Shown here: positions 50,090 to 58,724 of the stretch, piece by piece
Numbering within the stretch: position 1 is the first letter of the stretch
Layout: each line of letters starts with the position of its first letter
Assembly: GCF_014874095.1 (NCBI RefSeq)
Contig: NZ_JADBEB010000001.1
Coordinates: 8,556,001 to 8,620,000 of the forward strand
Direction of reading: 5' to 3'
Origin: Plantactinospora soyae
Lineage (GTDB): Bacteria > Actinomycetota > Actinomycetes > Mycobacteriales > Micromonosporaceae
DNA: 64,000 bases
Notes under the pieces: generated by a model
The model's database searches: none
Seen by the model: only the letters and a program-made list of their open reading frames with translations
Told to the model about the DNA's origin: nothing
Made by a program: the position numbers and the translations under genes

Positions 50090-50929
50090 TCACCCCTTGA
50101 CGGCGCCGGACGTCAGGCCCGACACGATGCGACGCTGGAAGAACAGCACGAACAGAATGATCGGAATCGTGATCACCACGGCCGCGGCGCAGATCGCCCC
50201 GGTCGGGTCCTCGAACTGCGACTCCCCGGTGAAGAACGACAGCGCCACCGGCACCGTGCGGGACCGCTCGGTGGAGGTCAGCGAGATCGCGAACAGGAAG
50301 TCGTTCCAGCAGAAGATGAAGACCAGGATCGCGGTGGTGAAGACCCCGGGCGCGGCCAGCGGGGCGATCACCCGACGGAACGCCTGCCCCTGCGTCGCCC
50401 CGTCCATCTTGGCGGCCTTCTCCAGGTCCCACGGGATCTGCTTGAAGAACGCCGAGAGGGTGTAGATGGCCAGCGGAAGCGCGAACGTGATGTACGGCAG
50501 GATCAGGCCCGGCCAGGTGTCGAAGAGCCCGAGCGACCGCTCGATCTCGAACAGCGGGGAGACCAGCGACACCTGCGGAAACATCGCGATCAGCAGGGAG
50601 ACCCCGACCAGCGCCTTCTTGCCCGGAAAGTCGAGCCGGGCGACCGCGTACGCCGCCATGGTGCCGAGCACCACGGCGATCGCGGTCGCGATCAGCGCGA
50701 TCCCGATCGAGTTGGCCAGCGCCCGGACGAACTGGTTGGTGGAGAAGATCGTCCGGTAGTTGTCCAGGGTCCACTCCCGGGGGATGAAGTTCCCGTCGGT
50801 GAGCGTGCCGGTGGTCTTGAACGACAGCGACGCGATCCAGAGCACCGGAACCAGCGCGAAGACCACCACCACGAGGTCCAGCAACCCCCACCGCCACCTG
50901 GCCGAGGCCGTGGTGTTCATGGCGGCCAT
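50090..50929 (-). CDS. Carbohydrate ABC transporter permease (MalG/SugB type)
   Basis: 279 aa with six membrane helices. The permease EAA loop is visible as [26 protein letters not shown] (about 187-212), which docks with the ATPase. ATG 50929 has AAGGAGG 5 nt upstream. It follows the other permease with a 40-bp gap and precedes the ATPase by 6 bp. With its partner it forms the sugar channel in the membrane. The order SBP, permease, permease, ATPase matches lpqY-sugABC. Confidence 0.95.
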   Translation of the reverse strand: MAAMNTTASARWRWGLLDLVVVVFALVPVLWIASLSFKTTGTLTDGNFIPREWTLDNYRTIFSTNQFVRALANSIGIALIATAIAVVLGTMAAYAVARLDFPGKKALVGVSLLIAMFPQVSLVSPLFEIERSLGLFDTWPGLILPYITFALPLAIYTLSAFFKQIPWDLEKAAKMDGATQGQAFRRVIAPLAAPGVFTTAILVFIFCWNDFLFAISLTSTERSRTVPVALSFFTGESQFEDPTGAICAAAVVITIPIILFVLFFQRRIVSGLTSGAVKG

Positions 50930-50969
50930 CAGATCCTCCTTTCGTTCGCGACTGCGGGGCTCCGCGCGT

Positions 50970-51950
50970 TCACCGGCGGCCTCCCTCGTCGGTGCTGCCG
51001 GGAGCAGCCGTGCCGAAGAGCTTCACGAAGATGAACGCGATGATCGCCACGGTGACGAAGATGAGCACCGACATCGTCGATCCGATCCCCAGGTTCAGCC
51101 CGCGGATCAGGTTGTTGTAGGCGAGCATCGACACCGAGGACGTCTCGTTCGCCCCGGCGGTCAGCACGAAGATGTTGTCGAAGACCCGGAACGCGTCCAG
51201 GGTGCGGAAGAGCAGCGCGACCAGGATCGCCGGCTTCATCACCGGCAGCATCACCTTGGTGAACCGCTGCCAGGCGGAGGCGCCGTCCATCGAGGCCGCC
51301 TTGAGTAGGTCCTCCGGCACCAGGGCCAGGCCCGCCATCAGCAGCAGCGCCATGAACGGGGTGGTCTTCCAGATCTCCGCCAGCATGATGATCGCCAGTG
51401 CGCTGGCCCGCTCGGTCAGCGGCGCCCCCTCCCCGAACAGGGTGGCCAGGTATCCGGTACCGGGTGTCCAGGCGTACCGCCAGGAGAACGCGGCGACGAC
51501 GGTGACGATCCCGTACGGGATCAGCGCCGACGTGCGGACCAGCCCGCGCCCGATGATGGTCCGGTGCATCACGATGGCCAGGCCCATCCCCAGCACGAGT
51601 TCGACCGCGACCGTCACGACGGTGATCAGCATGGTCACGCCGAACGCCGTCCACCAGTACTCGTTGCTCAGCACCGTGACGTAGTTGGACAGCCCGACGA
51701 ACTCCCGCTGGTCCGGGAACTTCAGGTCGAAGCGCTGCAACGACAGCCAGATCGAATACAGGATCGGGTACGCGGTGACGCCCAGCATCACCACGGCGGC
51801 CGGCGCGCAGAGCAGCCAGCCCAGTTTGCGTTCGGCCCGCTTGCCCTCGCTCAGCGCCACCCGGCCACGACCCCGCCGGGGCGCCGGAACGCGTCCCTTC
51901 GACCCGGCCGGGTCGCCCTGGTCCACCGTGGTGGCCGCCTCCGTGCTCAT
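50970..51950 (-). CDS. Carbohydrate ABC transporter permease (MalF/SugA type)
   Basis: 326 aa. A basic Arg/Gly-rich N-terminus is followed by six membrane helices. The EAA loop reads [22 protein letters not shown] (about 221-241). ATG 51950 starts 73 bp after the SBP stop. It forms the membrane heterodimer with the MalG-type permease. Family and topology are clear; the sugar is inferred from the binding protein. Confidence 0.95.
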   Translation of the reverse strand: MSTEAATTVDQGDPAGSKGRVPAPRRGRGRVALSEGKRAERKLGWLLCAPAAVVMLGVTAYPILYSIWLSLQRFDLKFPDQREFVGLSNYVTVLSNEYWWTAFGVTMLITVVTVAVELVLGMGLAIVMHRTIIGRGLVRTSALIPYGIVTVVAAFSWRYAWTPGTGYLATLFGEGAPLTERASALAIIMLAEIWKTTPFMALLLMAGLALVPEDLLKAASMDGASAWQRFTKVMLPVMKPAILVALLFRTLDAFRVFDNIFVLTAGANETSSVSMLAYNNLIRGLNLGIGSTMSVLIFVTVAIIAFIFVKLFGTAAPGSTDEGGRR

Positions 51951-52023
51951 GCCGCCACCTCGCTTCGCCGGGCGTCGCTCTGGCCGGTGCCGTTGAGCGG
52001 GCCGATCCGCCCGCTGCGCCCGC

Positions 52024-53310
52024 TCATGGCAGAACCCCCTTGGACTCGAGCGCGTCCTGCGCCGCCTTCCGCATCCGGTCCGCGGTCCGCTCCGGCTGGA
52101 TCGCGGACGGCGGGGAGAGCGTCGCCGACAGCACCGTGGAGATGTTCTGGTACGCCGGACTGCGCGGCCGGGTCGCCGCGTCCTTCAGTTCGGCGAGGAT
52201 GGTGTCCCGCATCGGGTACGCCTCGGCCATCTCCGGTTCGGCGTAGACGCTCTCGATCGTCGGCGGTACCCCGTCGTTGATCGCGGAGAACTTCTGGTGC
52301 TCCGGGTTGCGCAGGCAGGCGGCGGCCTCGAAGGACTCCTCGGGGTGCCGGGAGTAGCGGCTCACCGCGAGGTTGACGCCGCCGATGGTCACCTTGCTCG
52401 GCGTGTTCGCATCGACTGCCGGGAACCGGGCCCAGGCGACCTTCTTGGCCAGTTCCGGATCGGCCTCCTGCATCGCCGGATAGACGAACGGCCAGTTGAG
52501 CTGGAAGGCGCCGCCACCGGACTGGAAGTCGAGCCGGGCCTGGTCCTCGATGGTGTTCGAGAACGACGAGGTGGTGATTCCGGCGTTGGCGAAGTCGCGG
52601 AGCACCTCCAGGGCCCGGACCGCACCGGCGTCGAAGACGGCCTTCGTGCCTTCGGGGTTCAGGATCTGCCCGCCGGCGCTGGCGACCAGGGTGTTGTAGA
52701 GGACCACCAGGCCCTCGTACTGGGCACCCATCGTGATCACCCGGTACGGCTGCCCGCGCCCCTTGAGGCCGAGCGCAAAGTTGATCATTTCGTCCCAGGT
52801 CCGGGGCGGCTGGGACACCAGGTCGGTCCGGTACCAGAGCAGTTGCACGTTGGTGTTCTTCGGCGCGGCGTACAGCTTGTCCTCGTACCGGGCGGTCTCC
52901 AGCGGCCCGGCCAACGTGCCGCGCTCCGCCTCGGTACGCCGCTCGCCGGTCCACTCCAGCAGCCAGCCCGCGCTGGCGAGCTCCTGGGTCCAGGTCACGT
53001 CCAGGCCCAGCACGTCCATCCCCGAGTCCTCGGCGGCCAGCCGGCGCACCATCTGCACCCGCTGCTCGTCGGCGGCCCGGGGCAGCACCCGGTACTCGAT
53101 CTCGTACCGGCCGCCCGCCTCCGCGTTGCAGTCGTCGACCACCTTCTGCAGGTTCTGTTCCGGGGCGTAGTAGAGGTTGATGGTGGGAACGCCGCTGTCC
53201 TCGCCGGAGCCGCAGGCGGCCATCGGGGCCAACAGGGCCAGCAGGGTCGCACCGGCCGCGAGGCGCATCCGGTGGGACCGGACCGGGCCGCCCCCGTCGG
53301 GCTCAGCCAT
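52024..53310 (-). CDS. Extracellular sugar-binding lipoprotein (LpqY-like)
   Basis: 428 aa. A signal peptide ends at a lipobox MAAC (about 33), so the mature protein is a lipoprotein on the outer face of the membrane. The rest is a family 1 solute-binding fold with INLYYAPEQNLQKV at the start, LYAAPKNTNVQLLWYRTDL and FNWPFVYPAM-type segments. It resembles the trehalose-binding LpqY of mycobacteria in gene order and in motifs, so an alpha-glucoside such as trehalose is the likely ligand. It is the first gene of the importer operon. ATG 53310 is used; ATG 53268 is possible. Confidence 0.9.
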   Translation of the reverse strand: MAEPDGGGPVRSHRMRLAAGATLLALLAPMAACGSGEDSGVPTINLYYAPEQNLQKVVDDCNAEAGGRYEIEYRVLPRAADEQRVQMVRRLAAEDSGMDVLGLDVTWTQELASAGWLLEWTGERRTEAERGTLAGPLETARYEDKLYAAPKNTNVQLLWYRTDLVSQPPRTWDEMINFALGLKGRGQPYRVITMGAQYEGLVVLYNTLVASAGGQILNPEGTKAVFDAGAVRALEVLRDFANAGITTSSFSNTIEDQARLDFQSGGGAFQLNWPFVYPAMQEADPELAKKVAWARFPAVDANTPSKVTIGGVNLAVSRYSRHPEESFEAAACLRNPEHQKFSAINDGVPPTIESVYAEPEMAEAYPMRDTILAELKDAATRPRSPAYQNISTVLSATLSPPSAIQPERTADRMRKAAQDALESKGVLP

Positions 53311-53961
53311 GTCGGCACCCCGCTGTCGGAACCGTTCCGGCCAGGCCTTCCCCGACCGGCGCCGGGCCGGTCGGAGCCCGCCCGCCCGCCGACGTACCGC
53401 CCACGTCGACCTCGGGACATCGGAAGTACTGCTCGGACCGCGCCGACCGTACGTCGCGCACCCGGTGACCGCTCATCACGCCGCCCTTCTTCCCACGACG
53501 GCCGGAACGCCATCCGTCCCGGCACACGGCGAAAGCACCTCGCCTCCGGCCGTAACCGAACCGCCGACCGGGCGCAGGTGTACTGCGCCTCCCACTGCCC
53601 CGTCGGCCGGCGGACGAAACCTGGGTCCCGACCGGCCGCTACCGAGGAGCTCGGACGGGCGATACCGAGGAGCTCGGACAGGCGGTCCCGAGGAGCTCGG
53701 ACGGGCGGGCCGACCGGCGGTGGGCCGGCTCGCCGGGGCGCGGTCGGGCCCGGCCGGGACCATCGCGTCCAGACTGGTATTCCCCCGGCCCCGGCGCCTC
53801 GGATACCGTGGGTCGCACCTCCGGCGCCAGCACGTCGCCGTCGACGCCGACACGCTCCCGGACCTGCGCATGCCGCCCGATCGGCAGCCGCGTCGATCGG
53901 CGAAACGCGCCCCGTCCCCGCGATCCGTTCGGCAGGATCGTCTGCAAGAGGAGGTGCCGCC
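53311..53961. other. 651-bp spacer with tandem palindromes
   Basis: The spacer lies between the leftward ABC operon and the rightward RusA-like gene. It contains three 23-bp tandem palindromes (listed separately). No frame with a ribosome site, recognisable motif or good codon bias is seen, so it is probably regulatory. Confidence 0.5.
53642..53700. repeat. Three tandem palindromes CCGAG-GAG-CTCGG, 23 bp apart
   Basis: CCGAGGAGCTCGG occurs at 53642-53654, 53665-53677 and 53688-53700. Each copy is a perfect 5-bp dyad and the period is exactly 23 bp, about two turns of DNA, so three dimers could bind on one face. Possible operators for the ABC operon or the RusA-like gene. Confidence 0.7.
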
Positions 53962-54393
53962 GTGCGGAACACCAGGGCGCTCACGTTGTCCTTCGAAGTT
54001 CCGGGACCGCCCCCGGTCCGGACCGAGGCACTGTCGATCTTCGCGGCCGGGCACCGGCAGGCCACCCGGGTCCGGACGCTGCTGGAGGCCGCCTGCGGCG
54101 CGGCCCAACACACCGGCTGGACCGCCCTGACCGAGCCGGTCGGCCTGGAGGTCGTGCTGCGCTGCCCACCCGGCCGTCGTACGTCCGACGCGGCGACACT
54201 GCTCGGCGGGATCGGCGCCGTGCTCCAGGACAAGAAGCGGGCCGCCGACATCGGGCTGGCCCACCTGGGCGTACTCGCCGACGTGGCGCTCTACGTCGAC
54301 GACCGGCAGATCCAACAGATCTCGTACCGGGAGGAGCCGGCCGAGGAACTGTCCTACCTGGTCCGGGTGAGCACGCTGGCGACACCGGCCTGA
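53962..54393 (+). CDS. Small protein resembling RusA-type Holliday junction nuclease
   Basis: 143 aa. GTG 53962 has GAGGAGGTG upstream. The order LSFEVPGPPPV at the start, a DAATLLGGIGAVLQD helix (about 75-90) and VALYVDDRQIQQISYRE (about 108-124) follows the RusA pattern in which a DxxN-type helix and a later DD pair hold metal. The DN pair is changed here (SDAA), so nuclease activity is doubtful. No signal peptide or membrane helix. It could be a conserved actinobacterial hypothetical with this fold. It leads two genes with unknown role. Confidence 0.55.
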   Translation: MRNTRALTLSFEVPGPPPVRTEALSIFAAGHRQATRVRTLLEAACGAAQHTGWTALTEPVGLEVVLRCPPGRRTSDAATLLGGIGAVLQDKKRAADIGLAHLGVLADVALYVDDRQIQQISYREEPAEELSYLVRVSTLATPA

Positions 54394-54464
54394 GCGCCGG
54401 GCAGCAACGGTTTCGCGACCACCGGCGACTGGGTAACGCGGACCCGCGACGGAGGGAGCAGCAC

Positions 54465-54749
54465 ATGTCGGAACCACACATCACGCTCGATCCCGGTGGG
54501 CTCAGCCAGGCGCAGCAGCACCTGCGGGGGCCGCTGGAGGAACAACTCAACTCGGCACTCCGGGTGGCGACCGAGCGGGTCCGGGCGGAGTACGCCGGCG
54601 AGCCGGTCGAGCAGGTGTGCCAACGGCTGCTCGACGAGACCCGGGCCGGGCTGCACCCCGACATCGCCGAGGGATTCAACCCGGACATGGACGAGTTCTG
54701 CCGGGTGGCGGTGGCGATCGTCCGGCGCGACGTTCCCGGGGACCGGTGA
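54465..54749 (+). CDS. Small hypothetical protein
   Basis: 94 aa from ATG 54465, preceded by GGAGGG. It is mainly helical with an amphipathic middle (LRGPLEEQLNSALRVATERVRAEY), no Cys clusters and no membrane helix except a weak VAVAIVRR segment. It sits 71 bp after the RusA-like gene on the same strand and may be co-transcribed. No family is recognised. Confidence 0.65.
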   Translation: MSEPHITLDPGGLSQAQQHLRGPLEEQLNSALRVATERVRAEYAGEPVEQVCQRLLDETRAGLHPDIAEGFNPDMDEFCRVAVAIVRRDVPGDR

Positions 54750-54796
54750 CCACGGCCGGCGGGCCGGGTTGACGGCTTCCCGCCGGAGGTTCCCCA

Positions 54797-54826
54797 TTGG
54801 CTGATGGTGGCCGGCCTCCGTACACT
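54797..54826 (+). promoter_or_regulatory. Candidate promoter of the GGDEF-EAL gene
   Basis: TTGGCT (54797-54802) and TACACT (54821-54826) have 18-bp spacing. Transcription near 54833 fits the start codon at 54902 and rules out a start at 54797. Confidence 0.45.
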
Positions 54827-54901
54827 CAGTGCGCCGTCACGGCCGACCGTGTTCGTCTGGCGTTCTCTGCCGAGATCCGGTCGATCTCTACGGGAGGCCC
54901 A

Positions 54902-56929
54902 GTGCCCGCACTGCCGTCCAGTGTGCCCGCCGCGGTGCTCGACACCACCTCGACCGCGTTGCTGACCGCGTCCGAGCAGGGCGAGGTGACCTGGCACAAC
55001 CGCGCGGCGCAGCGACTCGGCCACCTGATCGGCGCCGACGTCGGCTCCCTACCGTTCGCGACGGCGACCCCGGACGGTCCGCCGGTCGAGTTGCGCTGCC
55101 CGACCGTCGACGGCACCACCCGGTACCTGCGGGTGACCTGCCGTCGGTTGTCCCAGATGCGGGGCGAGGACCCGACGACGCCGGTCCGGCTGGTCTACGA
55201 GTTGACCGACGTGACCGAGCAGCGGGCCGACCGGAACCGCGCCGACGACTACGCCTGGCGGCTGACCCATATCGAGCAACTGGCCCGGGTCGGCACCTGG
55301 GAGTGGCACCTGCCGACCGACCAGGTGGTCTGGTCACCCACCCTGAAGTCGATGATCGGGCTGAACCCGGAGACCGCGCTCGACTACCCGACCTACCGGA
55401 CGATGATCCATCCGGACGACGTCGACATGATCGAGGCGACCCTCGTCCAGGCCATCCGGGGCGCCACGTCCTTCACCTACACCCACCGGATGTTCCTGGC
55501 GCACAGCCGGGAGATGCGGGTCCTGGAGTGCTACGGCGAGGTCTTCACGGACGAGTCCGGCCAGCCGCTCCGGATGCTCGGCACGGCACACGACATCACC
55601 GAGATCCGCCAGGTCCAGGACGAGCTGGCGTACCTCGCCGAGCACGATCCGCTGACCGGCCTGCCGAACCGGCGGGCCCTCACCGCCCGGATGAGCGACC
55701 TGACCTCGGCCGGGGCTCCGACGTCGGCCGCCCTGCTCCTGATCGACATCGACAACTTCAAGGACATCAACGACCTGCGTGGGCACGTCGTCGGCGACGA
55801 GGTCCTCCGCCTGCTGGCCCGGCTGCTGACCCAGCACCTGCCGGCCGGTGCCGTGCTCGGCCGGCTCGGCGGCGACGAGTTCGCCGTCCTGCTGCCGTCC
55901 TGCGACGCCGACCGGGCGCTCGCGATCGGCGCCGGACTCTGCGACCTGGTCGCGCACACCCCGTTCGCGGTACGGGGTGAGCCGCTGCGGGTGACCCTGA
56001 GCATCGGGGCCGCCCCGCTGGACACCTCCGACGACGACACCCTGCTGCTCGCCCACGCCGACCTCGCGCTCTATCAGGCCAAGGGCGAGGGCCGGAACCG
56101 GGCCCGGCTGTTCGCCCCGGAACAGCAGCGCCTGGCCGCCCAGCGGGTCGACCTGGTGTCCCGGGTCCGGAAGGCACTCGACACCGGGCAGTTGCAGCTC
56201 GACGCGCAGCCGATCATCGACCTCGCCGATCAGCGGGTACGCAGCTACGAACTCCTGATGCGGGTCCGCGACGACCAGCGCCGGCAGATCGGCCCCGGCG
56301 ACTTCCTGCCCGCGTTGGAGCGCGGCGACATGATCTACGAGTTGGACCGCTGGGTGGTGGAGACCGCCACCCAGGCGCTCGCCTCGGCCCGGAGCGCCGG
56401 TGTCGACCTCCGGTTCGACGTGAACATCTCCAGCCGATCGCTGGAGGACCCGAGCTTCGGGGACTGGGTGGTCGCCACCCTGGCCGCCGCCGCCGTACCC
56501 GCCACCCGGCTGGGCCTGGAGATCACCGAGACCACCGCCATCGCCAACCTGGACGCCGCGCGCCGGCTGGCGTCCACGCTCACCTCCGCCGGCTGCGGAT
56601 TCAGCCTCGACGACTTCGGCGCCGGGTACGGATCCTTCGTGTACCTCAAGCACCTGCCGTTCAGCACCGTCAAGATCGCCGGCGAGTTCGTCCGGCAGGC
56701 CGACCACGGCGGCTCGGACCCCATCCTGATCGACGCCGTGGTCCGGGCCGCGCACGGGCTCGGGATGCGTACCGTCGCCGAGCACATCGACCGGCCCGAG
56801 CTGGTACCCGTACTGCGGCAGCTCGGCGTCGACTGTGGACAGGGGTACCACCTCGGCCGGCCGGAGCCGCTGCACCTGCTGATGGAGCGGACCACCGCCC
56901 GGGGTGGCGTTCCCGCGACCCTCGCCTGA
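54902..56929 (+). CDS. PAS-PAS-GGDEF-EAL cyclic-di-GMP protein
   Basis: 675 aa from GTG 54902, with GGGAGG 4 nt upstream; the frame is open to 54797, which is more likely promoter. Two PAS domains (about 15-120 and 140-260) are followed by GGDEF (about 265-425, intact GGDEF at 323-327) and EAL (about 435-665). The signature of the EAL domain is ELL (YELLMRV), but the other key residues (NIS, EITET, DDFGAG, VKIAG, AEHID, QGY) are kept, so both c-di-GMP synthesis and breakdown are possible. No membrane helix is seen, so it is cytoplasmic and probably ligand- or redox-controlled. Confidence 0.93.
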   Translation: MPALPSSVPAAVLDTTSTALLTASEQGEVTWHNRAAQRLGHLIGADVGSLPFATATPDGPPVELRCPTVDGTTRYLRVTCRRLSQMRGEDPTTPVRLVYELTDVTEQRADRNRADDYAWRLTHIEQLARVGTWEWHLPTDQVVWSPTLKSMIGLNPETALDYPTYRTMIHPDDVDMIEATLVQAIRGATSFTYTHRMFLAHSREMRVLECYGEVFTDESGQPLRMLGTAHDITEIRQVQDELAYLAEHDPLTGLPNRRALTARMSDLTSAGAPTSAALLLIDIDNFKDINDLRGHVVGDEVLRLLARLLTQHLPAGAVLGRLGGDEFAVLLPSCDADRALAIGAGLCDLVAHTPFAVRGEPLRVTLSIGAAPLDTSDDDTLLLAHADLALYQAKGEGRNRARLFAPEQQRLAAQRVDLVSRVRKALDTGQLQLDAQPIIDLADQRVRSYELLMRVRDDQRRQIGPGDFLPALERGDMIYELDRWVVETATQALASARSAGVDLRFDVNISSRSLEDPSFGDWVVATLAAAAVPATRLGLEITETTAIANLDAARRLASTLTSAGCGFSLDDFGAGYGSFVYLKHLPFSTVKIAGEFVRQADHGGSDPILIDAVVRAAHGLGMRTVAEHIDRPELVPVLRQLGVDCGQGYHLGRPEPLHLLMERTTARGGVPATLA

Positions 56930-56980
56930 CCGGGCGGTGCCACGGGGACGGGCGGCGCTGCGGCCGTACCGGGAGGATCG

Positions 56981-57397
56981 TCAGCGCTCGCAGGATCCGA
57001 CGTCGAGGTGCAGGTATCTCGCGTTGACCCAGCGACAGACCTTCACCCCGACCACGATGCCCACGATCGTGACGAGCGCCGGAAGATATCCGGTGCCGAC
57101 CTGGACGATCGGGATCGCCGGGCATCCACCGGAGACCGCCCAGCCGGTGCCGAACAGCACCGCACCGGGTATCACGCCCGCGTGGATGCGCCCTGGACTA
57201 CGGCGGACCCGGATCAGGGCGAAGACCACCACGACCATCGCCACGCCGCCGCCGAAGGCGAGGAGCATGCGCAGGTCCTGGAAGGTGAACATCCGGTTCA
57301 ACTCGGCGTAGTCACCGAACCCGATGTTGGCGACGACGAAGCCGAGGGCGAGCCCGGCGATGATGTTGGCGACGAGAACCCCACCCCGGGTGCGCAT
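56981..57397 (-). CDS. YeeE/YedE family transport protein (short half, C-terminal)
   Basis: 138 aa with four membrane helices. The family motif appears as GTGWAVSGGCPAIPIVQVG (about 83-101), in which the Cys carries thiosulfate or another sulfur species through the pore. Its ATG overlaps the stop of the upstream YeeE/YedE gene by one base, so the two halves are coupled and likely form one transporter. The family is usually one longer protein; here it is split. Confidence 0.88.
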   Translation of the reverse strand: MRTRGGVLVANIIAGLALGFVVANIGFGDYAELNRMFTFQDLRMLLAFGGGVAMVVVVFALIRVRRSPGRIHAGVIPGAVLFGTGWAVSGGCPAIPIVQVGTGYLPALVTIVGIVVGVKVCRWVNARYLHLDVGSCER

Positions 57398-58056
57398 CAC
57401 ACCACCTTCCAGAGCAGGAACGACACGACGACGGCGGCACCGAAGAAGACGGCCGTCGCGACCAGGCTGTCCGGATGGAGCCGGCCGCAGCCGTTCAGGC
57501 CGTGGCCGGAGGAGCACCCGCCGGCGAGACGGGTGCCGAAACCGACGAGGAGACCGCCGGCGAACAACACACCGACCATGTGCGGCGGGCTGTCGGTCAC
57601 CAGGTCGCGGAAGCCGTCGCCCATGTCGAGCCGGAGGTCGAACCGGCCGGCGGTAACCGCCGCGAGCCATCCACCGAGGAGGATCGACAGCAGCAGGGCG
57701 GCCTGGCTGACCAGCGGTGCCGGGCGCGGTCTCGGGACCGGGGCGGGCTCGCTCGCGGTCGGCCCGGCCTCCCGGACCGCTGCCGGTGGTCCACCACCTC
57801 CGGGGTACGGCGGCGGGGCGGCCGCGCCGGGGCGGGTGCCGAAGTGCTCGGCGGTCGCCGTCGCGATCGCCTCGGTCAGGACGCGGTCGTCGGTGAACTG
57901 GGCTTCCATTCGTTCGACCCGGCGCTCGGTCCGCCACTGAAGAACGCGTTCCCAGGCCGAGGAGACACCGAAGGACCGGTCGGTGGTGACGGTGTAATTG
58001 ATGGTGACGACGGCGAGCCCGAGAGCGCCCGCCCACCAGGGCCAGTAATTACTCAT
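57397..58056 (-). CDS. YeeE/YedE family transport protein (N-terminal half)
   Basis: 219 aa from ATG 58056; a TTG at 58074 would add only six residues. One N-terminal membrane helix is followed by a Pro-rich loop of about 95 residues and then three helices with the family Cys motif GGCSSGHGLNGCGRL (about 184-198). It should form the other half of the transporter for a reduced sulfur compound. The start overlaps the stop of the four-Cys gene by four bases (ATGA), so three genes are coupled. Confidence 0.88.
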   Translation of the reverse strand: MSNYWPWWAGALGLAVVTINYTVTTDRSFGVSSAWERVLQWRTERRVERMEAQFTDDRVLTEAIATATAEHFGTRPGAAAPPPYPGGGGPPAAVREAGPTASEPAPVPRPRPAPLVSQAALLLSILLGGWLAAVTAGRFDLRLDMGDGFRDLVTDSPPHMVGVLFAGGLLVGFGTRLAGGCSSGHGLNGCGRLHPDSLVATAVFFGAAVVVSFLLWKVV

Positions 58057-58493
58057 GCGGGACCTGAGATCCAATCAGTGAAGCGGGTCCACCAGCCGCG
58101 CCGCCGTACCGGCGGCGCTGGCGGGTTTCCTGGAGTTTGCACACCATGTGCGGACAGCGGGGGCTCCGCCGATTGGCCCGGCATTCGGACGCCCTCGAAA
58201 TTGGCCGGCGGCACGGGCGCCCAGCCTTGCCGGGGATCCGGCCCTGACCAGCGGTTCTGCGTCGGCTGGGCGGGGCCGGTCCGGTCGGCTCCGGCGGCGG
58301 CACGTTTCAGATGTTGCGCGTGGGCGCCGTTCGGGAGCAGCGAGATCGGCACGACGGCACCGGTGAGCGACAACTGGTATCGGGCACAGCCGTGCCAACC
58401 CTCCGCCGTGTCACAGTAGTAATCCCGCCAGCTGCGCAAACTGGCTCTGAGCAGTGGGAATAAGGGGCATCGTTCAGTGTGTGGGCAGCCCAT
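58053..58493 (-). CDS. Four-cysteine small protein (CPLF-YYC-CARY motif)
   Basis: 146 aa from ATG 58493. The N-terminus has MGCPHTERCPLF, then YYCDTAEGWHGCARYQLS, four Cys spaced like a metal or iron-sulfur site. The C-terminus ends in a Trp-rich GWWTRFTDWISG stretch; the middle is Pro/Gly-rich. The CPxF-YC-CARY pattern occurs in several predicted regulatory proteins. It ends within the start of the YeeE/YedE gene (4-bp overlap), so it belongs to the transport operon and could sense or handle the sulfur ligand. The family name is not known to me. Confidence 0.7.
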   Translation of the reverse strand: MGCPHTERCPLFPLLRASLRSWRDYYCDTAEGWHGCARYQLSLTGAVVPISLLPNGAHAQHLKRAAAGADRTGPAQPTQNRWSGPDPRQGWAPVPPANFEGVRMPGQSAEPPLSAHGVQTPGNPPAPPVRRRGWWTRFTDWISGPA

Positions 58494-58724
58494 AACGCTC
58501 CAGCCTGATCGACATGCGTCACCGAGCGGATTGGCGGTCTGTGCGATCCCGATCTGCATGATCCAGCGAGCAAGCATAGAACATCGTCAGCACGTTTGCA
58601 TTCGGCCATTGATCATCGGACCCGGTCCGGGCACGGTATGCGCGCACGCTGCACCGATAGCGCCGCTCCGGAGTTCCGGGCGTGCTGCGACGAGGACGTA
58701 CCCGTTTGTCGACCGGGAGGTTCG

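Noticed and set aside
53642-53700. Tandem palindromes as a replication origin
   Set aside because: Only three copies, no DnaA-type boxes and no replication gene next to them.
54797-54901. Start of the GGDEF-EAL gene at TTG 54797
   Set aside because: This TTG belongs to a likely -35 box and GTG 54902 has a ribosome site.
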